Assembly (NCBI GenBank): GCA_024180945.1
Contig: JAKSGN010000023.1
Location: 1 to 64,000, forward strand
DNA: 64,000 nt
From: Macrophomina tecta
Taxonomy: Eukaryota > Ascomycota > Dothideomycetes > Botryosphaeriales > Botryosphaeriaceae
Reading direction: 5' to 3'
The translations under genes and the position numbers were made by a program. Below the pieces are notes generated by a model. That model had not been told where the DNA came from. It saw only the letters and a list, made by a program, of their open reading frames with translations, and made no database searches. The stretch's first letter is position 1. Each line of letters starts with the position of its first letter. Below are positions 54,811-63,747 of this stretch, one piece after another.

Positions 54811-55033
54811 GCCCGATAATTGATAATGCAATAGAAGAGGACTGTTTGATGCATTTCGGGTCCTGCGGCTCCCTGCGGGCGTGTTTTATGGCGTTTGTTT
54901 GGTGGCGTTTGGCAGGGCAACCAGGAGGCTGTCGATCCTTATCAATCGTCAATTCAATTCCATGATGGACTTGATATCGATTGATAGGGATCGATTGATA
55001 AGATTGATAAGATCGAGATTGAAAACCACACTG

Positions 55034-56113
55034 CTTCCAGCTGCTACCTAACTGGTATGTATATCTCTACTTCTATGCCGTAGTAGCTGCTAACATCTAT
55101 ATAGCATGTATCTCCTCTAATTACCGGGGCTTGCGCTATAGCACCTCCAATTTCTCGCTAAATCTATCCCTACTCAATAGCCTAAGAAGGAGGCATGACG
55201 CGCTCCTAGTTGAATTTATAAGCCGTTACGGGATGCAGCAGCGTACACTGCTCAACCATCAAGCACACGCCCGTCTCGGAATACTTAATACTGCTGATTG
55301 TAGTTGTCTCACGCGTCTTGCACGCGATATGGGATGCGAGTATTTGCAGATAAAGTTACTAGAATATTTACTGGAGTAGTCGGCATTGTAGAGGCTCTCC
55401 AGACATCTAATTAGATGAAACGGTCAAGGAGCTTAGACCAATTAAATCATACGTCCTTGCAGAGCAAAATACATTTTTGTCGTGGTGTAATCGAGGTTCG
55501 AATGTAGCGCTAGTTATTATGTTAACAAAGCTGGCCTGCGTTAACCCGAATGGGTTAGATAAGCGAAGCGCGTCGCGGACGGCCGAGCGGGGGACGGTCT
55601 GAGGTTGCTGAGACTACCTCGTCAACCTGTGGAACATTAAACCATTCTCGTACTAGGTCCTCCTTCACAGATCCGCGACATCCGTAAGCTGCAATTTAGT
55701 GTTCGTCTTAAAATTGTAACGTTACTTAAGTTTCTGATAGCTAGGTAGGGCGTTACTGGAGCCGGATAGGTCTAGAAGCAGGCTAGCATTGACAGCTTAA
55801 CGGGCGCCCCCAATAGCATCTACTGGAGAACTTCTACCTGTATATTTAAACATCCACATGGGTGGTATGTTCCACTTTTATGCATACTCAAGCGCGACTA
55901 TTGAAGGATGTGCTCGTGGCCACTCTGAGAAAAACAGGAGCAGCACGCAGGCAGCAAAAGCCTAGTCTTTTATAGCAGCATTGAGCGGGGTGTTTCAACC
56001 CTTACTGTATTAAATAGCGAATGTCTGCCTCTCCTAGAACCATTTCTTCCATGTCGCTTATAGATACTTTGAACCCATCATTTTCATATTTTTTTTTTAT
56101 TTTTAATACAGAA
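55034..56113. other. Intergenic region, no recognised gene
   Basis: An 83-codon frame at 55131-55379 lacks an ATG start and a domain. A hairpin (GTTAACCC-GAAT-GGGTTA) lies near 55540-55557. A poly-T stretch precedes the deaminase-like gene. Nothing else can be supported. Confidence 0.4.
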
Positions 56114-57650
56114 ATGCCACGACGAAAGAAGTCAAAATCCGGAGACTTCCATGGATTCTACGATCCAGGAGCATCAACTCCGGACAAGCCTCGAAGAGAT
56201 CCGCAACAACGTCTTCTAAGTCGCTTCTACGAGCCCCTCGTTTTGCTTCATACGCTAGGCCGTACGAGGGGCGAACGGATCCCTCGACCTCTCAATGGAG
56301 AACTCGCTGATTTGTCGACATGCCAGCTTCGCAGGTCATTTCTTGACAGTCTCGCGTACGTTTGTGACTACGACAAGGGCGGCGATACAGTTACGGCGAT
56401 TGGGCTAGAGAGCAGACCTCAAGGTCCAATATTTTGGATCAGTGCGAACAAAAATCCCGGACCGAGAGTAACATGCTTTCTAGAAGACACTTTGAAGAAG
56501 CTGAGGAAGATATCACGGAAACCAGAAAAGAACATAGAAGAGAAGGTACAGTCAATAGCCAGGGATTGCATCAATTTCGGTCGGAATCGGATCAAGAAGT
56601 ACTGGTCATGCCTTGCTCCATTACTCCGACAGTGCCTAGCAACACTCTCGAGTCAGGATTCGAATCAGGATTCTTGCGAAGGTACGATTGAAATTCTAAC
56701 CCAACTAAGCGTGTTTCAACGGCTGAATGGTTCCTATAGGCCGCGAGCTTTATCACTGGTTGAAAAGCATCAGTTTCGACCCCGCGAATCCTTTTACTCT
56801 TTGCCAATGGTGTTACGAGACGAGAAAAGCGCCTCAAATGCAATATCTTCGCATTTGGAGCCAGGAACATACATCCCGCAGCGACAATGGCTTCCGCTCG
56901 AGCCCGTTCCAACAGGTCAGGCATTACATTGGACGACTGGGTTACCACTTCCGGGCTACAGCTTGTTTAGTTGCTGCTGCAAGGCGGCTTCCCTATCTTT
57001 TTGAGGATTTTGAGGTTCGCTGCGTAGAAACGCCGCCCGTATCGTATCATCCTCCCACAACGGACGCAAAAACGACTTTCGACAGCATCATTCTTCGTAT
57101 GCTTCCATCGAATGCCACGGATGACGTGCTTCGCTACCAGTCTAAGCTTGCTTCTATGAACGAGAAATTCGGCCTCTACTCTCGATTCATGTCCTCTTAC
57201 AAGGATCCGAACTTTCACCCACGCGTTCACTGCGAGCTGGCCCTGCTTGAGCATTATTATACCAAAAACCTTCCTTTTGTCGATTCGGATAGATACATCG
57301 GTTGCAGTAAGCCTGCATGCTACTGCTGTGCGCTTTACGTACGAAATCACCCCGGAGGATTCGTGGAACCTGCATCCCATCAAAAGATTTACCTGAACTG
57401 GCGGCCACCGGATCTGGCTTGGCAGGACCAAGAGAAAGCACGCATTCACCAGCGTGATATTCTGAATTCAATAATATCTGTCTTGAGAAGGGAAGCACTG
57501 CGTCAGATTTCAGAATGCAGTAGTCCGTTCCAATGGCATCCCGACTCTACAACCGGCACTACCAATTCAGGCGACTCCATGCGCGAGCCACTTGCGCAAG
57601 AAGGGAAGGGAGTGACCATTAAGGAGGGTCCGAGCCATGCAAACGGTTAG
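56114..57650 (+). CDS. Fungal nucleic-acid-deaminase-fold protein (OTT_1508-like)
   Basis: My model is exons 56114-56681 and 56740-57650, giving 492 residues. The 58-nt intron runs GTACGA...TAG and phases the two frames exactly. An upstream in-frame ATG at 56021 is possible. The C-terminal third carries the zinc-deaminase signature: HCE (H353, E355) in PRVHCELALLEHYY, and CYCC (C383, C386) in GCSKPACYCCALYV. The N-terminal two thirds, with a basic start (MPRRKKSKSG), look like the variable region of this fungal family. Members are predicted to deaminate bases in nucleic acids or nucleotides; substrates are mostly unproven. It ends 258 bp from the 3' end of the viperin-like gene. Confidence 0.78.
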
Positions 57651-57842
57651 AGAAAGGTCAGCAACAACGCTAGGAGGAAAGGCCACACTTTTTATCCGAT
57701 ACCGAACATATTTGCCTTCTCGATGGCTATAGGCCGCTTCACCGCTTGATTATAAATCATATGTAGCTCTTGCCATAGTAGCAATAAGACCGTAACACTC
57801 GTATGCAGGCTTGGAATATACTCAAACTGGCCTTTTCTTTTT

Positions 57843-57874
<32 letters not shown>

Positions 57875-57908
57875 CAGCCCTGACCTAGTCTACCCGGTTG
57901 GCAAGCTT
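57651..57908. other. Convergent intergenic spacer with (GA)n
   Basis: Separates the 3' ends of the deaminase-like and viperin-like genes. It contains about 13 GA dinucleotides at 57849-57874 after a T-rich run. Confidence 0.7.
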
Positions 57909-58874
57909 TCACCACTCCAACGCTCGCGCAAGTTTGGAGACCGACTGCGGTTCTCGACTCCAGTCATAGACTCCCCCCCTAGCCCTGAAACTATTCTCAT
58001 CCCAGTAGACGCTGGCAAGCGCTTTCTCTACGCCCACCTCCAAAATGGAGGCGGAAGGCTGACGGCCGTCGCGGTCCAAAAACCTTAGATATTCGTCCAG
58101 AATCAGATACGACTTCGCCATAACCTTGTTCGATTCCGGGACAAAACACTTTTGGTAGTTGTGCTTCCGACAGAAAAATTGGTACTCTTCGTCAGTGATT
58201 AGGAAGCGCCGTACATCCCGAAGTCTTTCAGCCGACTCATTCTCGCCTGAGACTGAGAGGACCTGGAAGCATTTCCAGCGGAACGGCTTCAACTCATTGA
58301 TATGTTCGTTCATGTCTTCGCCGTAGTTGAGTTTACATACCACCGTATTGATCTTAAACTTGATGCCGTACTCCCTGCACCAGTTCCGGATTCGGTAAAG
58401 TTGTTCCACTTGATTTCCGGATCCGCGGCCGATCTCGATATTTGTCGCTTCATCAAATGAGTCGCAGGAGACAGCTAAGATGTCGATATGTCGTCCATAC
58501 TTTGCGAGGAAATCTCTCGTAACAAGACTGCCGTTTGTGACAACCGAAACAGACTCGAGCGACAGGTTCTCTTTGCAAAACCCGGTCATTTCTCCAAGAA
58601 ATTTTGGGTAGAGGAATGGTTCGCCGCCAGCAAAATTGATCTTTCGCATTCCAGCAGTCTTAAGTAAACGAAGGCCTTCCTTGGCTCGCCCTGTGTTTTC
58701 TTTGTAGGAAGTCGTGGCAGTGTGGAAGCAGAACCCACAAGATTTGTTGCATCGACGGGTAAAGTGATAATTAACCGATATAGGACGATTCTGGTGGCGA
58801 TGGAACAGCGCCCACCAAAACACTCCCGGGAGGAGAACTGATACCAATAAAAGCAGAGAGAGCAAAAGAGCCAT
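57909..58874 (-). CDS. Viperin (RSAD2)-like radical SAM enzyme
   Basis: 321 residues from ATG 58874. An upstream ATG at 58934 adds 20 residues but overlaps a TATA-like CTATATATG, so I prefer the inner start. Residues 1-24 are a hydrophobic membrane anchor, as expected for an ER/lipid-droplet protein. The radical SAM cluster motif is C42-x3-C46-x2-C49 in TRRCNKSCGFCFHTA. Other viperin hallmarks: FAGGEPFL (81-88), VVTNGSL, LAVSCDSFDE, NIEIGRG, FKINTVV, VPESN, YLILDEYLRF, and a C-terminal Trp. Viperins convert CTP (UTP in some homologues) to 3'-deoxy-3',4'-didehydro-NTP, a viral polymerase chain terminator. It is divergent from the nucleotide kinase gene, sharing a 181-bp intergenic region. The family call is near certain; the exact nucleotide substrate is unknown. 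Confidence 0.95.
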   Translation of the reverse strand: MALLLSLLLLVSVLLPGVFWWALFHRHQNRPISVNYHFTRRCNKSCGFCFHTATTSYKENTGRAKEGLRLLKTAGMRKINFAGGEPFLYPKFLGEMTGFCKENLSLESVSVVTNGSLVTRDFLAKYGRHIDILAVSCDSFDEATNIEIGRGSGNQVEQLYRIRNWCREYGIKFKINTVVCKLNYGEDMNEHINELKPFRWKCFQVLSVSGENESAERLRDVRRFLITDEEYQFFCRKHNYQKCFVPESNKVMAKSYLILDEYLRFLDRDGRQPSASILEVGVEKALASVYWDENSFRARGGVYDWSREPQSVSKLARALEW

Positions 58875-59055
58875 GATGATTTCAAGAAAGTAAAAAGGTG
58901 TTCGAGGTAAGCTAATAAACTGGTCGCGAGGCATATATAGTGCGAGCAGCCGTCCCTACGATTTCTTAAATTCAATTCGGCATGATATAAGGGACAGCCT
59001 AGACTTTCGCGTGAAGATCTACGCAGCTTGTTATACCATCACGTTCATAGCTGCT
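58875..59055. promoter_or_regulatory. Shared divergent promoter, viperin / NMP kinase
   Basis: 181 bp between the two start codons. On the minus strand CTATATATG (58932-58940) is a TATA-like box for the viperin-like gene. No clear TATA was found for the kinase. The arrangement would allow joint induction. Confidence 0.6.
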
Positions 59056-59795
59056 ATGTCGAATGAAGACAGTCCATGCACCTTCATTTACGTCGTAGGT
59101 GAGCGACCTTGTCCTTATCGTCCGCCGTACTTGACCGGCAATAGGTGCACCTGGATCTGGCAAGGGAACACTGTGCAAAAGGCTGGCGCGGGATTACAGT
59201 CTTCATCACCTGTCGGTTGGGGATTTGCTAAGACAAACCGTCGACAATAACCCTGCGACCGTGGACGAAGTCATTATCGACCATGTACGGAAAAGCGAAC
59301 TCTTACCAATCGAGGCACTGGAGCCGATCATGATGAGAGCTATAGAAGAGTTAAAACGGGAAGGCTGTCGTAGATTCATTGTGGATGGTTTTCCAAGGAG
59401 GTTGGATCAGGTGCACGCCTTTCAGGCTTCGGTAAGTTCTCGTAGGCTTCGCTGTCGCTGTTTCTTGCTTAAGCGGCTTAGGTGGGGATGCCTACACTTG
59501 TGTTGTTCTTTGACTGCCCGAAAGAAATTGCGGAGCATAGATTTTCGACCAGGAACATTCCTGGTCGCGACGACGGCAGACAAATCTTCAAAAAAAGATA
59601 CCGAGAGTTCGTTCAGCTCAACCCGAGAATTGTCGAGTTCTACGAATCAAGAGGCATCTTGCTCAAGGTTCGCAGCCAAGCGCTTAATTGTTAAATTGGT
59701 TGAACCTAACAATGCTGTAGTTTGACACGAGAGGGGAGACTGAAGTTTCCTACCGAGCCCTGCTGGACTCGCTACGCTACCAACACGGGTGGTAG
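59056..59795 (+). CDS. UMP-CMP/adenylate-kinase-like NMP kinase
   Basis: My model has four exons (59056-59098, 59145-59431, 59482-59667, 59721-59795), giving 196 residues, a typical short NMP kinase length. The introns are 46, 50 and 53 nt with GT...TAG borders. Seen: P-loop GAPGSGKGT (15-23, split by intron 1), LSVGDLLR in the NMP-binding part, DGFPRR (95-100), LFFDCP, and a short LID with R-N-I-P-G-R-D-D (134-141) followed by IFKKRYREF. The short LID favours a UMP-CMP-type enzyme over long-LID adenylate kinase. It would phosphorylate CMP/UMP (or AMP), supplying the triphosphate pool used by the divergent viperin-like gene. The last intron has a weak donor (GTTCGC). Confidence 0.88.
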
Positions 59796-60128
59796 AGTGG
59801 ATACGTCCGGCATCCATGTGAAATCAGCCACATTGTCTTTGATTGCGGGGACGGTGGATGGGTTTTCGGATCGGAACGGAAGAATGTCCAAGTGTTTCAT
59901 AAGTAGCTAGGGCGGGATTTCCCCCGCAGAAAACTGCAATAATCCGGAAAGTTCAGCTGATTCAACTTTCCTCCCATAACACAGTAACAGTTGCACGCAA
60001 AGGACAGAAGAGTTCACCAAAAAAAAAAAAAAAATCTCTAGCGGGGTGCGAGGTTTCAATTCCCCAATTTCATTCTGATCGATTTCTAAAGGTTCCAGCA
60101 GCATCGAACTCATCCTCACAAAGGAGTT
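59796..60128. other. Intergenic spacer, promoter of the CYTH gene
   Basis: 333 bp containing a run of about 15 A near 60019-60034. No gene or other signal seen. Confidence 0.5.
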
Positions 60129-60770
60129 ATGACGGCATCCTCTCTTATCCGTACGACTCTTGAGGTCGAGCGGAAATTCACCGGCCTTGCGGTCAAGACT
60201 TTGACATTGAACGGGGGTAATCCCCCCTTTCAAACCCTGATAGGTCTCCGCCCTCGAACGTTCACAGACGTCTATTATGACAAATCGAATCTCCTATCAT
60301 CCAACGGTGTATGGCTGAGGCAACGCGATGGCCAGTGGCAGGCGAAAATAAAGCAAGGTGGAGATTTCAGCAACTCAAAGTTCGAAGAGTTGAGCGATCC
60401 GATCGATATCGCACGACACTTGCGGGTGATTATGGGCAGAAATGGGGAGCCTAGCGACTCTTTCGGGCTGGAAAAGCTAGCGGCTCTCACAACTGTGCGA
60501 CACAGTTGGCTGGCAGATGGCGAGTTCACCATCGTGCTGGATCGGACGGATTTCGGTCACACGGTCGGGGAAGTCGAGCTGCAGTGCTCGATGCAGTTTC
60601 AGCCTCAAGCTGAGTCCATCATCGCTGAACTGAAAAAAGCAAAGATGAAGGAGATGGACGACAGAATTGCCAGATTTATGAACCACTATTCGTGGGCTTT
60701 TTGCCCTGGAATGTCTAAAGGCAAGCTGACAGCATTCTTCGAACGCGCTGCAAGCTCTAAGTCGCGCTGA
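60129..60770 (+). CDS. CYTH / thiamine-triphosphatase-like triphosphate tunnel enzyme
   Basis: 213 residues, single exon. The N-terminus has the family signature E-x-E-x-K (E12, E14, K16 in LEVERKF). Next come DVYYDKSNLLSSNGVWLRQRDG and WQAKIKQGG, matching the ThTPase branch (DxYYD...WLRxR...W.lK). Acidic residues further on (LDRTDFG, GEVELQC) complete the metal-binding tunnel. Known members hydrolyse thiamine triphosphate, inorganic tripolyphosphate or nucleoside triphosphates, or cyclise ATP. In this setting a modified nucleoside triphosphate is a tempting substrate, but that is inference. Same strand as the kinase and the next gene. Confidence 0.85.
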   Translation: MTASSLIRTTLEVERKFTGLAVKTLTLNGGNPPFQTLIGLRPRTFTDVYYDKSNLLSSNGVWLRQRDGQWQAKIKQGGDFSNSKFEELSDPIDIARHLRVIMGRNGEPSDSFGLEKLAALTTVRHSWLADGEFTIVLDRTDFGHTVGEVELQCSMQFQPQAESIIAELKKAKMKEMDDRIARFMNHYSWAFCPGMSKGKLTAFFERAASSKSR

Positions 60771-61179
60771 TTGATTGCTCGATTCCGCGTGTATGTAAAG
60801 TATTCTTCGAGGGAGCACCGATCTACATGGAATCCATCACATTTCGCCATCCATGCAGGGCAGTAAGGCGTGTCTGCACACATGGGCCAACAGAGGACAG
60901 ATTTGGGCCCAATTAACCACTGTTCATTTTTGTCGCAGTTCGTGGACTGCAGCTGATGTGCAGCGTATCCTCGCGTGCAAGGGAGAGAATCTAGTATGTG
61001 GAGAATGGGCTGAAATGCAGAGCATAATGTTACACGCTCCGAAATCGGACGAAACTGAAGCAATGACGTATCAGTATCTAACAATTTTCATTATAAAGAT
61101 AGACATTCTGCCTAGAGCATGTGCTGCGTGCTGATTTCTCATCCCGCATCCTAGCGTACCGAAAAAGGACCTCAGAAAC
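60771..61179. other. Intergenic spacer between CYTH and AAA_28 genes
   Basis: About 400 bp. A 93-codon frame (60853-61134) starts with an ATG but has no recognisable domain. It presumably carries the terminator of one gene and the promoter of the next. Confidence 0.45.
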
Positions 61180-61815
61180 ATGAAAGACATGGCCGACGAA
61201 GCTTTGTCGAAACCTCCGAACATCTACCTTGTTGGAGCGCAGTGCACTGGAAAAACAACGCTTCTCGAGTCGCTGTTGGAGCATTTCAAAGACACCAAGA
61301 ATCGCGATCACTGCTGCGAACCACCCTGCCTTATTCGAGAGGTCGCCAGAGAAGTTATGCGTGATAAAGGGTTCAATTCCGCAGACATCACGAAGCCCGA
61401 CAGGGGCTTCGAGCTCCAAAAAGAGATCCTGATAGCCCAATACAACGCCGAAGAGAATCTCCGGGATTGCTGGTATATATCTGACAGATCTGCGATCGAT
61501 CCAATCGTATACGCACAAGTCTACCTGGGAAACCCGTGGGCGGAGAAGCTTTTGTTGCTACCAGAATGGATCTTCCTACGGGAACGGATGCAAAAGTCGA
61601 TAGTCATTCTTTGTGCGCCTGGCTGCCGGGAATGGCTAAGCGGAGATGATGTGCGGATGACCTATGAAGGAACTAGTGAGTGGCAGAGATTCAGCGACGA
61701 GTTTTGCAAGGCGCTGAAAAAGCATGCCATTGTGTTTATAGTTCTGCGGGGAGAATTGACAGATTTAGGCCAAAGAGTGCAATACGTCATCAACGCATTC
61801 AATTCAAGGTTGTAA
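61180..61815 (+). CDS. AAA_28 / NadR-like P-loop NTPase
   Basis: 211 residues, single exon. It has a Walker A motif GAQCTGKTT (19-27), REVAREVM after it, and a Walker B/DRS region YISDRSAIDPIVYAQ (99-113). A later LSGDDVRMTYEG segment is followed by C-terminal DEFCKAL and a hydrophobic strand (HAIVFIVLRG). This is the AAA_28 fold seen in NadR-type ribosylnicotinamide kinases and in the N-terminal half of TTD14-type proteins. A nucleotide or nucleoside phosphotransfer role is likely; the substrate is unknown. It lies 409 bp downstream of the CYTH gene on the same strand. In TTD14-type proteins the two domains are fused. Confidence 0.82.
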   Translation: MKDMADEALSKPPNIYLVGAQCTGKTTLLESLLEHFKDTKNRDHCCEPPCLIREVAREVMRDKGFNSADITKPDRGFELQKEILIAQYNAEENLRDCWYISDRSAIDPIVYAQVYLGNPWAEKLLLLPEWIFLRERMQKSIVILCAPGCREWLSGDDVRMTYEGTSEWQRFSDEFCKALKKHAIVFIVLRGELTDLGQRVQYVINAFNSRL

Positions 61816-62275
61816 TGCAGCTCACTAGACAGGTCGGTGAGATATCGCGAATGTGGAAGGATCACTATTCATCTGCAAGAAGGTCAGACGTCCAGAACCT
61901 GTAGCAAATTGGTTCTCTAAATCAATCAAGGCCCCGAGCATTCTTAGGTCTGCTACTGCGATCGGTGGTGCGTCCAGACGTGCATATGATTAAAAGATTA
62001 GCAAATGGGCGTTGTGGAATGGCGGCTAGCGGGAATTAAAGTTTCGGTGCGCATTGATCAACCCAGTCGGGAGTTATTCCGGTAGACCCGGGTTCACTTC
62101 AAGAAATGAAGCGAACCCCTGGTCATTCTAGTGATTCAGACTTTCCGCAATTTCTGCGCATACTTATCCAGATTCACTTATGGACCTGGAGAGACCACTG
62201 TCAAAAAAAAAAAAAACTCTCAACCATCTTCTTTAATTAAGAATTGAAACCCACCGCGCGGCAACCGTATGACTG
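61816..62275. other. Intergenic spacer, nothing recognised
   Basis: 460 bp with an A-run near 62203-62215. A short inverted repeat (gggttcacttcaag...cttgaagtgaaccc-like, imperfect) near 62088-62120 is the only structure I noticed. Confidence 0.35.
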
Positions 62276-63747
62276 ATGATGGCCGACCCCACCACCGACG
62301 ATTGTCTCAGAGTTGGCAACAGATCTCATGCTTATGTCAACTTAGCAAATTTCCAAGCAGCTCTTGTCCTGCTTGACGCTGTCTACCCTTGTGTAGTATC
62401 CGAAAACCCAGTAGGTCGAGTAGCTCTCTGCAAGGAAATTAAGAAAATCCCTTCATATTAACTTAACAGCAATTGAAAAATCTTTTCCAAAGGTTCTTGG
62501 GAGAGGAGTTCGTTGAACATTTCTTGCAATTTTCGCCAACCTCCCTCGGGTACCGTGAAACTTCGTTGCTCTCATTTTTGAGAGCAACACGACAAACCCG
62601 GCCAGTACATACCGCAATACCATGCGGTGAAGACGGGGACCGTCATTCGACATTGATCCGCCCTTCCGAACCCGTTTCTTCCTTTTCAGCAGTGGTTGCT
62701 CCGGAGAACTTGTCCTCGACCGTAGCCGTGGTCGATTCCATCAGTACTGCTCCTACACAAGATGCCCCCGTAGCACATGATGGCTGTAGGCTCAACCTGG
62801 ATGGGAGGTCCTCAAGGAAAAGATATAGCCGCAAAGGCCTGAAAACGGAGGCGAACCCAAAGAGAGTCCAAGCCGCCATTGAAAGTTTCCGAGGCGTAGA
62901 TCTCCTCCCAGAGCCGCCTATCAGGGAACTCAGAGAAATCATTGGCTGCCATCTTCAAACGCTGCAGCCTGCCCACACGTCCTACAGCACCGAAGTCTTC
63001 CGAGAACGCGTGCGAACGACGATGCAAATAGTGGCCAAAATATACAAGAAAAACAAAAAGGACAAATACTTGGTTGGCTGCGTGAGCCGCATCACATACC
63101 TCTTCCTATCTCACTGCGCCGATTGCTACGAACAATCGGCTGAAATAACCGCAAACAAAGAGAACGGTCGCGCTCGATCTTATGCGATCCAAGCACTCTC
63201 GGAAGCGACTGAGGACGACGCAGAAACGATTTATCATGTCATGTGTAGCTCAAACAAATACATTCAGCTGTCGGATAAACTGGGCCTAGGACGTCTCCTT
63301 GAAATAAGGGGCGGTTGCTCAAGCCTGTGAGTAACATCCTATCGTGATCCTGAGAGTGCTGCTGAGCACCGTGGCTCTAGTTGGGAAAACCAAATGAACA
63401 TGCCGGACGTCGACAGGGCTTGTGTCGAATTGATGAGAAATTTGACGCCAGAGGACCAAGTTAGGAGGTCGAACTGGGACTTCTTGACTGCAAAATTCAT
63501 GATTGACGTTTTGACAAGCTCTGGAACAATGATGGCCGAACTTGCTAACGTGGAGACAAAGCTAACAAAGCTCCTGCGCAACCACGTGGACTTTGACGGT
63601 CTTCGCCGCGAGGCTGTCGTCCCAGACGAGCAAGGCTTATATAAGAGAAGGTATCGCAATACCCAGAGATGTCGGAAAAACGCATCTGCGCCAGACGTAG
63701 CTAAGCATCCCGAAGGCATGCCCTTTCTCCAGCGGCACCTTCCGTAA
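62276..63747 (+). CDS. Uncharacterised three-exon gene at the end of the viperin cluster
   Basis: My model is exons 62276-62410, 62470-63326 and 63381-63747, giving 452 residues. Intron 1 (59 nt) begins GTAGGT and ends CAG with CTTAAC before it. Intron 2 (54 nt) begins GTGAGT and ends TAG. Joining removes the stops and keeps one frame. A Ser/Thr/Val-rich low-complexity stretch (residues ~80-150) ends in a basic segment (RSSRKRYSRKGLKTEANPKR). Then comes an all-helical region with conserved-looking Cys residues (LVGCVSRITYLFLSHCADCYEQS) and a Lys/Arg-rich end. I recognise no family. It could extend further if the last exon is spliced. Confidence 0.6.

Larger units (their letters stand above)
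52390..55033 (-). mobile_element. Second hAT-family transposon (2.6 kb)
   Basis: The ends are inverted repeats: CAGTGTAGTTTTCAATC (52390-52406) and its inverse at 55017-55033 with one mismatch. Both subterminal regions repeat ATCAATCGATATC-like motifs. A hAT transposase fills the interior on the minus strand. The flanking 8-mers (gccttgca and cttccagc) do not match, so no target duplication is visible. It is a different family from the hAT at 24.2-28.9 kb. Confidence 0.85.

Noticed and set aside
55560..55700. Possible rRNA fragment (ctcgtactaggtcc stretch)
   Set aside because: It resembles the conserved large-subunit rRNA motif only over a few bases and the surroundings do not match rRNA.
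58875..58934. Upstream ATG at 58934 as the viperin start
   Set aside because: It lies within a TATA-like element, and the hydrophobic anchor typical of viperins begins at the inner ATG. It is not excluded.
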